Assembly: GCA_965237505.1 (NCBI GenBank)
Contig: CBDEFR010000001.1
Span: 186,001-250,000 of the forward strand
Direction: 5' to 3'
Source: NVTR01 sp965237505
Lineage (GTDB): Bacteria > Pseudomonadota > Alphaproteobacteria > Rhodobacterales > Rhodobacteraceae
Length of the DNA stretch: 64,000 bases
In this document: positions 36,575 through 45,335 of the stretch, piece by piece
Numbering within the stretch: the first letter of the stretch is position 1
Layout: every line of letters begins with the position of its first letter
Program-made: the position numbers and the translations under genes
The notes under the pieces: model-generated
The model's database searches: none
What the model saw: the letters and a program-made list of their open reading frames with translations, nothing else
Told to the model about the DNA's origin: nothing

Positions 36575-37468
36575 CTAAACCGGAGCCTTTTGCGCACGGT
36601 CAATGCCCAGCGCCTTGGCCAGGGCGTCGGCGCTCAGATTTATGCCGATAATGAGTGTGCTGAGCGCGATAACCGGGGCCAGCACCGCCCACGGCGCAAA
36701 GGCCATAAAGCTGCGCGCACCGGAAATCATCAGGCCCCAGTCGGCAGCAGGTGGCGAGACGCCAAAGCCCAGAAATGACAGTGAACTGAATGCTAGTAAC
36801 ATCCATGACCAGCGCATCGCGCCTTCCACCAGCAGCACATCCAGTACATTTGGCAACAGCTCTTTTCGTACAATCGTGGTTCGAGATTCACCGCGCGCCC
36901 GCGCGGCGGTGACAAAATCCAATGCCACCACATCATGGGTCGCGGCGCGCGACATGCGCACCACCGGGATACCGTAGAAAAACGCCAGCGTCGGGATCAG
37001 AACCGCATTGCCAAGGCCGACAACCGAAACGATCAGCAGCAAAAACAAGATCCACGGGATCGACAGAAAGGCATCGACCAGACGCATTACAATATTTTCC
37101 AGCCAACCGCCGATCAGACCCAACAGAACGCCCAGCATGCCGCCCCAGGCAATGGCCATCACCGTTGAGACACTCGTGACCATCAGCGCTTGCCGGCCCC
37201 CCAGCATCGTGCGCGAAAGGACATCACGACCTAGGTTGTCGGTTCCCAGCCAATGCTCCGCGGATGGACCATTCAGTATAACCTGTGCATCCATCGCCTT
37301 AAAATCATAGGGAATGATGGTCGGCGACACGATTGCCAGAACGATGTGAAAGCTGACAAATGCAAGCCCCAGTGCGCCCGAGGGTCGCGACGCCATATCC
37401 GCCAGCACATTCCGCAGCAACGTGAAAATACTGACCTGTTTGACCGAATTCACCGAACCGATGGTCAT
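36575..37468 (-). CDS. ABC transporter permease, DppC type
   Basis: 297 aa inner-membrane permease. The N-terminal helix (ALGLAFVSFHIVLAIVSPTI) and OppC_N segment are followed by GTDNLGRDVLSRTMLGGRQA, the BPD_transp_1 region with several transmembrane helices, and an EAA-like loop VTAARARGESRTTIVRKELL that contacts the ATPase. It starts inside the dppB-type stop (4-nt overlap). Intact. Confidence 0.92.
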   Translation of the reverse strand: MTIGSVNSVKQVSIFTLLRNVLADMASRPSGALGLAFVSFHIVLAIVSPTIIPYDFKAMDAQVILNGPSAEHWLGTDNLGRDVLSRTMLGGRQALMVTSVSTVMAIAWGGMLGVLLGLIGGWLENIVMRLVDAFLSIPWILFLLLIVSVVGLGNAVLIPTLAFFYGIPVVRMSRAATHDVVALDFVTAARARGESRTTIVRKELLPNVLDVLLVEGAMRWSWMLLAFSSLSFLGFGVSPPAADWGLMISGARSFMAFAPWAVLAPVIALSTLIIGINLSADALAKALGIDRAQKAPV

Positions 37469-38415
37469 TCCTTCATCGTCCTGAGCCTTGGATTTACCAC
37501 CAATGTCAGCAAATCCGCAAACAAATTGAGCCCGATGTAGACGGTGGCCAAAAGCAGGGCGATCGCCTGTACCAAGGCGAGGTCGCGATCTGATATAGCG
37601 TCAATGGTCAGGCGCCCAAGCCCCGGATAATTGAACACCACCTCGATCACCACCACGCCGCCCAGCAACCATGCGATTGTCAAAGCCACCAGATTGATGG
37701 TCGGCAACAGGGCGTTTGGCAGAACATGTCGAAAAACCATCCGCCAGTAGGGCACGCCTTTCAGGATCGCCATCTGAACATAGTCGCTGCCCATCACGTT
37801 GATCACACTGGTGCGCACCATGCGCAGGATGTGCGCGGTCATCACCAGCGCCAGAGCGGCGACAGGCAGAATGATGTCTGAAAGGAACTCGAACAGTGGT
37901 GCGTCAGGCGGCGTTGTCACAATTCCAGGAAGCCAGCCAAGCCAGACAGAAAACACCAGTATGAGCAGCGTGGCGGTGACGAATTCGGGGACAGTCATGG
38001 CGATGATCGCAAGCATGGACACCCACAGGTCTGGCGGCCGGTCCCGCCACAACCCGGCAATAACCCCAAGGAATATCGCCAGCGGCACCCCGATCAAAGT
38101 CGCGCTCAGACCAAGGATAAGCGTGTTGCGCAGGCGATTGCCGACGATATTAGAAATTGGCTTGTTGCGCTTCAGCGATATGCCAAGATCGCCTTTCAGC
38201 GCCCCCAGCGTCCATTCCGCGTACCGGGTCAGGGCGGGGCGCTCGATTCTGAAATCGTCACGGCAGTTTTGCAGGCGCTGCCCACTGGCCAGACGACCAA
38301 GATAGGCGGTGCAGGCATCCCCGGGCAGCGCCTCGACTGCGACGAAAACGATGCCGGACACAAAGACCAGCGTGAACAGTCCCGACACAATCCTTTGCAG
38401 GAATAGTCTTAACAT
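37465..38415 (-). CDS. ABC transporter permease, DppB type
   Basis: 316 aa. Starts MLRLFLQRIVSGLFTLVFVS (first transmembrane helix), then a periplasmic loop and several helices, with the EAA loop SDYVQMAILKGVPYWRMVFR. The C-terminal helix ends LLATVYIGLNLFADLLTLVV, as in DppB/GsiC. It pairs with the DppC-type permease just downstream. Confidence 0.92.
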   Translation of the reverse strand: MLRLFLQRIVSGLFTLVFVSGIVFVAVEALPGDACTAYLGRLASGQRLQNCRDDFRIERPALTRYAEWTLGALKGDLGISLKRNKPISNIVGNRLRNTLILGLSATLIGVPLAIFLGVIAGLWRDRPPDLWVSMLAIIAMTVPEFVTATLLILVFSVWLGWLPGIVTTPPDAPLFEFLSDIILPVAALALVMTAHILRMVRTSVINVMGSDYVQMAILKGVPYWRMVFRHVLPNALLPTINLVALTIAWLLGGVVVIEVVFNYPGLGRLTIDAISDRDLALVQAIALLLATVYIGLNLFADLLTLVVNPRLRTMKE

Positions 38416-38475
38416 GGTGCCCCCGTCTTCCTATCCGTCGTGAAAATCCAAACGACCTGGAATATGGCATCTACG

Positions 38476-39423
38476 TCAAGCCGCATTGCGCTGCGCAAAT
38501 TCAGAATTCAGCTCAACCCAATAGGGCCGGTGATCAGAGCCATGCGCGGCCTGATCGACCCAGACGCGCTCGACCTTTTGCGACAAATACGGTGAAATGA
38601 AGCAGTAATCCAAGCATAAAGGGTGGCGCGGTTCACGATCGGGCGGATCAGGAAACCAACTCAAACGATCCTCCGAGCGCTCCTTGGCCACGGTCCAGCT
38701 GTCAAGGAAACTGTCCAAATGTCCGACCCGGCCAGAGCAGGGATCCGGCGTGCCGACCATCCTGTCGTATTCTTCGCAGTCGGGCATCATGTTGAAATCA
38801 CCCATCACGACTGCTTCTTTCGGGATGACCGGAACCGGCTCGTCGTTATTCCAGTTGAGCGCGGCCAAATGTTTGATCTCGACCGGATCGGTCACCGCCT
38901 CGCCGCCACCGGTCCAGGAACCGCCGCTGACCGGCCCATTCCGGTAGAATTCGAGTAAATGATCAATCTGCAACAGGCGGTTGCGGACTGAGACCGCAGA
39001 AAGATGAAGGGAATAAACCATTAACGGTCCCGAAGGCGTATCAACAACGCACTCAATAGCCCCGGTATCCATAGTAAAACTGTCGGTCGTGCCCAATTTC
39101 GGTAACAAAATGTAACGCGCCATTCGAATCGGCCAGCGTGAAAGCACCATCGGGCCAAATTGGCGGCGCCGATTTAGCACGGATCCGTCGCCGTTGGCGA
39201 CACTTGCATCCACATCAAACGCCGGGAAGTAGAGCCAGTAGTATTCTTTCAAATGGCTCGAAATTTTATCCGGCTGATCCGCCATTCCACTGTGTTTCCA
39301 GTGACGCTCGACTTCTTGCAGGGCGATAATGTCGGCGTCTCTTACGGTATCTGCAACCCGTCCCAGATCAACTTTATGATCCAGACCAAGACCAAACCGG
39401 ATATTATAACTCACGAGTTTCAT
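38476..39423 (-). CDS. Endonuclease/exonuclease/phosphatase family hydrolase
   Basis: Predicted metal-dependent phosphoesterase of about 315 aa from MKLVSYNIRFGLGLDHKVDL. Catalytic blocks are IIALQEVERHWK (Glu), a central His region, VVMGDFNMMPD (Asp-Asn) and HGSDHRPYWVEL (Asp-His). The frame can start 18 codons earlier (39477), but the conserved fold begins at MKLVSYN. Its position between the substrate-binding protein and the permeases suggests that the transporter imports a phosphodiester or phosphorylated compound, such as a phospholipid head-group ester. That is inference. No signal peptide, so cytoplasmic. Confidence 0.85.
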   Translation of the reverse strand: MKLVSYNIRFGLGLDHKVDLGRVADTVRDADIIALQEVERHWKHSGMADQPDKISSHLKEYYWLYFPAFDVDASVANGDGSVLNRRRQFGPMVLSRWPIRMARYILLPKLGTTDSFTMDTGAIECVVDTPSGPLMVYSLHLSAVSVRNRLLQIDHLLEFYRNGPVSGGSWTGGGEAVTDPVEIKHLAALNWNNDEPVPVIPKEAVVMGDFNMMPDCEEYDRMVGTPDPCSGRVGHLDSFLDSWTVAKERSEDRLSWFPDPPDREPRHPLCLDYCFISPYLSQKVERVWVDQAAHGSDHRPYWVELNSEFAQRNAA

Positions 39424-39533
39424 TGTGATTTTCCCGTCGAGTCGCGGAGCCTGGAGAGCTGCGAAAGTGGTTTCCATCCCAGGAAACCCCTTTCGTTCTT
39501 GCTCATCAAGTTACGTCCAAATAACGCTGGGCG

Positions 39534-41024
39534 CTACTCGCTGACACTCACATTGTTGTACGTCACACCATCGTCAAAAATTGCCGGCAAGCCTGAAACC
39601 CGGGCACTGGTCACCACAACCTGATTGACATGGAACGGGGTGAATGTTCCGCCTTCCTCGTACAGAAACATCTGCAGATCTTGGTACAGTGCCGTGCGTT
39701 TCCCGAGATCCAGTTCCAGACGCGCCATATCCAGTTTTTCGTCGAAAACCGCACTGTCCAGGAAACTCTCGTTCCAATTTGCGGTACTGCGAAACGCCTC
39801 GTTAAAGACCTGATCGGCGGGGCGCTGTCCCCAGCTTGTCGTGGCAGCCGGTTCTTTCATCCAGACGTCCGACCAGTATCCGTCGGCCGGCGCCTTCACC
39901 AGATTGACTTTGATGCCCGCTTCCGCAACCTGCTGCTGGTACACCTGAACCAGGTTGACCCAAAGTGCTCTCAGATCACTGGTGACAATATCAATTTCGA
40001 TGCCATCAGGATAGCCAGCTTCGGCAAGTAACCGTTTTGCCTCGGCAATCTGCTGCGGGCAATCGATGTCTGCCCGGTACTGATCGCCGGACCAGACCGG
40101 ATTGTCACAGACCACAACACCGCCGCCCTCGCCAAGCAACAGGTTTACCATTTCTTCACGGTCCGTCGCAATGCGCAATGCCCGGCGCACCCGTACATCA
40201 TCATAGGGCGCCGTATCGGTTCTGAAAACAATCGCCGCCAGCCAATCACCGGTAGCGACCTGCTGGATTTTGAATTTTGGATTGTTGTCAAACAGAACCT
40301 TTTCCTGAGCCGAGATGTGGCGCAGCATATCAATCTGACCGCTGAGCAACGCCTGAACCCGGGCCTGCGCATCTGGGATGGAGATGATTTTGATCTCGTC
40401 AAGGTCCGGCGCACCTTCCCAATAGTTAGGATTGGCGACCAGCACTGTGGTGCCCTCCGGATCAAGGGTTTCGAGCATGAACGGACCGGTCCCGATGCCG
40501 GTTTGACCTATGGTGTCACCCGACCCCGACGGGGTCATCCGGATACGATAATCCATCATAAGGAGCGGAAAATCCGCGTGCGATGTCGACAGCGTGATTT
40601 TGACGGTCAAAGGATCAACCGCTTCGATCGTCTCCATCACCGCCAGAACTGACGCAACCGGCGAGTCAAGATCAGGGTCTTTGATCCGGTTCAGCAGATC
40701 AACGACGTCCGCTGCATCAAAGTCGGTGCCATCGTGAAATTTGACGCCTTCGCGCAGGTTGAATGTCCAGACATCAGCACTGTCATTGGCGGACCACGAC
40801 ACCGCAAGGTCAGGCACCGGTTCCCCGGATGGAGCAGGTCGGACCAGCCGGTTCATTATCTTTTCGGTGACCTGCCAGAACCGGTTCGGGTGAAGCGGGT
40901 CAGCATTTTCCGTCCCACCCCAGCCCAGATCATGCGCTGTAAGGAAAGTTCCCTCAGCTTGGGCCAAAGATATCGGCAGCACCGAAAGTGCGGTCGACAG
41001 AAGGACTGCATTTAGAATTTTCAT
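39534..41024 (-). CDS. ABC transporter substrate-binding protein, family 5
   Basis: 496 aa SBP_bac_5 protein. Signal peptide MKILNAVLLSTALSVLPISL with AQA cleavage; LNRFWQVTEKIMNRLVRPAP, VWTFNLREGVKFHDGTDFDA (family signature), DVRVRRALRIATDREEMVNL and ADQVFNEAFRSTANWNESFL. It delivers the solute to the DppB/DppC-type permeases. The exact ligand is not readable. First gene of the minus-strand operon. Confidence 0.92.
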   Translation of the reverse strand: MKILNAVLLSTALSVLPISLAQAEGTFLTAHDLGWGGTENADPLHPNRFWQVTEKIMNRLVRPAPSGEPVPDLAVSWSANDSADVWTFNLREGVKFHDGTDFDAADVVDLLNRIKDPDLDSPVASVLAVMETIEAVDPLTVKITLSTSHADFPLLMMDYRIRMTPSGSGDTIGQTGIGTGPFMLETLDPEGTTVLVANPNYWEGAPDLDEIKIISIPDAQARVQALLSGQIDMLRHISAQEKVLFDNNPKFKIQQVATGDWLAAIVFRTDTAPYDDVRVRRALRIATDREEMVNLLLGEGGGVVVCDNPVWSGDQYRADIDCPQQIAEAKRLLAEAGYPDGIEIDIVTSDLRALWVNLVQVYQQQVAEAGIKVNLVKAPADGYWSDVWMKEPAATTSWGQRPADQVFNEAFRSTANWNESFLDSAVFDEKLDMARLELDLGKRTALYQDLQMFLYEEGGTFTPFHVNQVVVTSARVSGLPAIFDDGVTYNNVSVSE

Positions 41025-41046
41025 TGATCATCTCCCAAAAAAAATT

Positions 41047-41169
41047 TCAAAATACCGTGTACCGCTCGACGTGATAATCAAACAGACGCGGCAGATAGAA
41101 CAGCCCGGCCATCCATGCGATAACCGCGATCACATGAAAAGACAGCACCCAAGGGTAGGCCAATTTCAG
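41047..41169 (-). pseudogene. N-terminal remnant of HemJ (protoporphyrinogen oxidase) family
   Basis: The minus-strand run SFLKLAYPWVLSFHVIAVIA, WMAGLFYLPRLFDYHVERYT, then stop at 41047 matches the start of HemJ/CopD-like membrane proteins, including the conserved heme-region His in the first helix. No start codon is present, and the protein ends after about 40 aa at the leader of the substrate-binding protein gene. A decayed fragment between two regulatory regions. Confidence 0.6.
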
Positions 41170-42093
41170 GAACGAGTGTGGCGCGCGTTTCTAGGCATCA
41201 CTAAAGCTGCCTTTTTACTGAGTTCAGTATGCTTCCAACTTGGCCTTTTGTCGAGGCCCAGATTTTTACTACATGACGAGCCTAATATCACCTTTCGGAT
41301 ATGCCTGTCCCGGTAGAATATTCATGCCCAAATCCGCCGACGATGCATTTTTAGAAGCGATTGGTCTGGATCCAGAATCCAGCGCTTTGCTGCATGTGCA
41401 GATTTACGATAAACTGCGAAAACTCATTATTTCAGGAACACTGTCTTCGGGTACGCGGCTGCCGTCCACCCGGGTTCTGACGACTGAACTTGGTGTTTCA
41501 AGAGCGACTGTGCGGCACGCTTTTGACCGGCTCATAGCAGAGGGGTATTTGTTCTGCCAACGCGGCTCGGGCACCCGTGTCGCTTTGGAAATCAAAGACG
41601 CTTTGGCATTGCCAATGTCGGTCAAGGTAATTGCTGGAACCGCAAAATCCGATTCACCCGCAGCGCTTTTCAGACGCGGCGACAGGATCGCGGGGGCGAC
41701 CGCGGTCCGGGGTTACAGCCACGCGCGGCCGTTTGTCAGCAGCAACCCGGGTTTGGATCAGTTTCCATATAAATCCTGGGCGCGAGTTCTGGCCCGCCAA
41801 TGGCACCGGTATGATGACGGAACAATGGGCTACGGTGATCTGGGCGGATATCAGCCATTTCGGGAAGTGATCGCCAACTATCTGGCGACCGCACGCGGGA
41901 TCACTTGTTCCTGGGAACAGGTAATTATTGTTGCGGGGGCGCAGCAGGCATTTGGCCTGATTGTCAATCGGCATTGAATGTTGACCCCCTATCTGCGCCC
42001 AAAAATGACCCCCCTTTTGTGCTGAGCTGGCCCGCCGCTGCGTAGTCTCCATATAACGCAGCGGCGGCGGGCCAGCGTGGTTTCGGTTAAGGA

Positions 42094-42822
42094 TCAGGCT
42101 CGGTTTTTGAAACGCCAGCTTTCGTTTCCAGTTTCGACGATGTCACAGTGATGCGTGAGGCGGTCGAGCAGTGCGGTGGTCATTTTCGCATCACCGAAGA
42201 CGCTCGGCCATTCGCCAAAGGCGAGGTTGGTTGTGACGATGATTGAGGTGCGCTCATAGAGTTTGCTGATCAGATGGAACAGAAGCTGTCCACCGGTCTG
42301 GGCGAAGGGCAGATAGCCCAACTCGTCCAGGATCAGGAAGTCGAGGCGAGAGATCAGATCTGCCGTTCGTCCCTGCCGTTCTGCACGGGCTTCGGTATCC
42401 AGTTTGTTCACCAGATCGACGCCATTGAAGAACCGCCCGCGACGGCCGTTTCGGATGCAGGCGCGGGCAATACTGACGGCGAGGTGGGTTTTGCCGGTTC
42501 CGGTTCCGCCGATCAGCACCAGGTTGCGCTGGTGATCCAGGAAGTCTCCCGCAGCCAGATCACGGATCAGAGTCTCGTTGATCTCGGTCGCCTCGAAGTC
42601 GAACTCTTCCAGTTCCTTGGCCAGCGGCAGTTTGGCAATTGTCATCTGATATTTGATGGAGCGCGCCTGCTTCTCGCTGATCTCGGCATTCAGCAGATCC
42701 CCAATGATCTGTTGCGGTTCATGCCGGCGCTTGACGGCTGTCGTTATGATCTCATCGTAGGAGGCCTTCATTCCGTAGAGCATCAGCTTTCCCATCGCGT
42801 CGAGCAGGTCTGAGCGTTCCAT
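42094..42822 (-). CDS. istB: IstB ATPase helper of IS21 element C
   Basis: 242 aa: MERSDLLDAMGKLMLYGMKA, Walker A GGTGTGKTH, Walker B LDFLILDELGYLPF, then IVTTNLAFGEWPSVFGDAKM and TALLDRLTHHCDIVETGNES. Intact and typical of the IS21/IstB group. Confidence 0.94.
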   Translation of the reverse strand: MERSDLLDAMGKLMLYGMKASYDEIITTAVKRRHEPQQIIGDLLNAEISEKQARSIKYQMTIAKLPLAKELEEFDFEATEINETLIRDLAAGDFLDHQRNLVLIGGTGTGKTHLAVSIARACIRNGRRGRFFNGVDLVNKLDTEARAERQGRTADLISRLDFLILDELGYLPFAQTGGQLLFHLISKLYERTSIIVTTNLAFGEWPSVFGDAKMTTALLDRLTHHCDIVETGNESWRFKNRA

Positions 42823-43039
42823 CTGTTTTTCTCCTCAAGCTGTCATATCGGTCGCAATCGGCGGCAGGCTCGCAGTTCAGCCGCAGCGCATCCGGGGTTG
42901 TGATTGTCAGGGGCGGCGGCGGTTCCCGGTGCCGAGCCAGAATGTTCAGGACAACTCCTGCGGAATGAACATTGTGCGACAGTGCCTCAGAACAGGCGGC
43001 TTCGACGGCCTCCAGACCATCGGTCAGGATGGCACCTAA

Positions 43040-44199
43040 TACCAACGGCCCCCAGATTTGACTCAAGGGGATTCCCACGAGCGGCGTGATCTGATTCAGT
43101 GGCATCAAGGCAAGGGAGGCTTTGATAGCAGTAAGGATTACGCGAAAAGACAAGTCCGCAGGCGAGCTTCGCCAGGAAGCGGCGCGGTGCCGGGATGGGA
43201 AAGCGGCGCGACGGATGTTGGCGATTGCCCTGGTTCTGGATGGGGTTGACCGCAAGACGGCGGCAGAAAACTGCGGCATGGATCGGCAGACGTTGCGGGA
43301 TTGGGCCCACCGTTACAATGCGGAGGGCGTGTCGGGCCTGTTCAACCGTCGCCCGCCGGATCCACCCTGTCTGCTGAGCGCGGCACAGAAGGAGGAGTTG
43401 GCGGAAATGGTTCGGGCGGGTCCCGACCCCGAAACCGATGGGGTTGTACGCTGGCGGCGCATTGATCTGAAACGCAAGATCGAAGAGCGCTTCGGCGTCA
43501 CCATGCATGAGCGAACTGTTGGCAAACAATTGGCAAGCCTGGGCTTTCGGCGTCTGTCGGTGCGCCCGCAGCATCCGAAATCCGACCCGGATGCACAGGA
43601 GGCTTTTAAAAAAACTTCGCCGCAGAGGTAGAAGCAGCCTTGCCGGAAACAGCCCGCAGCAAGCCCCTGGAGATATGGTTTCAGGATGAAGCGCGGGTTG
43701 GCCAGCAGGGCACGCTCACCCGTATCTGGGCCGAGCGTGGAACACGCCCCCGTGCCCCGCGCGACACCCGCTATATCTGGAGCTACATTTTCGGCGCCGT
43801 CTGCCCGGAACGGGCTGAAGCGGCCGCTCTGATCATGCCACATGCCGACACACAGGCCATGAGCGCGCATCTCGCCGAGATCGCTAAAACTGTCGCATCG
43901 GGCGCACATGCCCTTCTCATTCTGGATGGCGCTGGCTGGCACGGTTCGGCAGAGCTGGAGGTACCCGACAACATCACCCTGCTCAAACTCCCGCCCTATT
44001 CCCCTGAACTCAACCCGATGGAAAATGTGTGGGCTTATCTGCGTGCCAACAAGCTCGCCATATCCGTCTTCGACAATTATGAGCAGATCGTCGACAGGTG
44101 TTGCGAAGCATGGAACTTCTTTGCAAACGACAAAACCGCAATCACGTCAATCACTACCAGACAATTGGCCAAAACGGTCAACGACTAGGGCCGTTGGTA
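43040..44199 (+). mobile_element. IS630-type element with TACCAACGG ends, copy 2 (1160 bp)
   Basis: Same ends as copy 1 (TACCAACGGCCC / GGGCCGTTGGTA), flanked by TAA at 43037-43039 and 44200-44202. The right TAA is shared with the left target repeat of IS5 copy 3. Order on the sequence: TAA, this element, TAA, IS5, TAA. Confidence 0.88.
43122..44188 (+). CDS. IS630-type transposase in two frames joined at an A7 run
   Basis: The first frame (43122-43631) holds the HTH domain (KAARRMLAIALVLDGVDRKT, AENCGMDRQTLRDWAHRYN) and ends EAFKKTSPQR. The second (to 44188) has IWFQDEARVGQQG, LLILDGAGWHG and LPPYSPELNPMENVWAYLRA. A -1 slip on A7 (43608-43614) joins ..EAFKK-NFAAEVEAALPETARS, colinear with the unbroken relative at 59588 that has A8 at this point (EAFKKNFADT). 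The original ATG codon is ATA here (ATG in copy 1), so initiation would need the upstream TTG at 43122, which lies too close to GGGAGG. Activity is doubtful for that reason. Confidence 0.85.
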
Positions 44200-44219
44200 T
44201 AAGTGTCTGATTCAAAACT

Positions 44220-45335
44220 CTACGGATGATTACAATGCCTTGCAATTTTACGCGTGAGGGTTCTGATATGTGCAACGAGTATCCATGCCTGTGAACTTGC
44301 GATGGATTTTTCCCAATCTTTGGCCAATCGCCGGCAGCGGTTGAGCCATGCGAAGGTGCGCTCGACGACCCATCTTCTGGGAATGACTTCGAAGCCTTCC
44401 GCAGCGTCGAAGCGCTTGACGATCTGGATTGTCCAGTCACCGATGCCTTCAAGAGCGTCGCGCAGCTTTGGTCCGGCATAACCGCCATCCGCAAAGATAT
44501 GGCGCAAGTTTGGATGGGAATACCGGATGGATTTCAACACTTCCGGTGCGCCATCACGGTCTTGAATACCGGCGCTATGCACGACCAACCCGTGCCTATC
44601 CGGTTGTCACCCACACCCACTATATGTATGGCGTGGCGTCGAGTGGCCCGGGAGGGGGACAAAGCGGGGATGGATGTCTCGCAGCGTGAAGACCTTTCGT
44701 TTCCGCGGTCGCTTCCTGAGTTCCAGCGACTTTTCCCGGATGGCACGGCCTGTGCCGCCTAAATTGCAGGCGATGTCACCGCTCCCACTTACGCCCAGCT
44801 TTACTCGGGCGATTGGGAGCACCCTAGATGTAGTGGGTGTGGGTGACAACCGGATAGGCATGGACCAACCCAACCATAAACCCGAGCGTGTCGGTGACAA
44901 TGTGGCGCTTGCGGCCCTTGGTTTTCTTGCCCGCGTCATAGCCCGAAATGCCACCGCTTTCCGTTGTTTTTATGGTCTGGCTATCAATGACACCAGCGGT
45001 GGGGCCGGGCTTCTTGCCATGAAACTCGCGCGCCGTCGCCACCAGAAAATGGCTGATCACTTCAAAGATGCCATCGTTGCGCCAGCCATAGAAATAGTAG
45101 CGCACGGTGGACACTGGCGGGAAATCATTGGGCAGCATACGCCACGCACACCCGGCGCTGGCGATGTACAAAATGGCATCCAGAACATCGCGCATCCCGT
45201 GCTGCGCGGACGACCAGTTGTTTTAGGCGGCGGCAGGAATGGCGCGATCAAACCCCATTCCTGATCAGTTAAATCGCTTGCATAGCGTCCCGAATGCCGT
45301 TCATATCGGGCGCGAGTGGTTTCCGTCCAGGCCAT
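44220..45335 (-). pseudogene. IS5-family transposase (copy 3), split by MITE and frameshifted
   Basis: N-terminal MAWTETTRARYERHSGRYAS up to ..TTGRPRST, then a one-base loss near 45196 (ATCCCG for ATCGCCG). MRDVLDAILYIASAGCAW.. continues in another frame to TLGFMVGLV, where the 271-bp element sits. The C-terminal part VHSAGIQDRDGAPEVLKS to HCNHP follows. Inactive, but a possible substrate for the intact copies. Confidence 0.9.
44592..44862. repeat. 271-bp MITE derived from an IS1595-family element
   Basis: About 29-bp terminal inverted repeats start TGCCTATCCGGTTGTCACCC and are flanked by the direct repeat GACCAACCC (44583-44591, 44863-44871). The intact IS5 copies give the empty site. Inside, a + strand frame from about 44671 (MDVSQREDLSFPRSLPEFQR, then LFPDGTACAA and a stop) is the N-terminus of an ISXO2-like IS1595 transposase. 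The rest of the gene is deleted, so it is non-autonomous. It is a different IS1595 lineage from the element at 15790. Confidence 0.88.
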
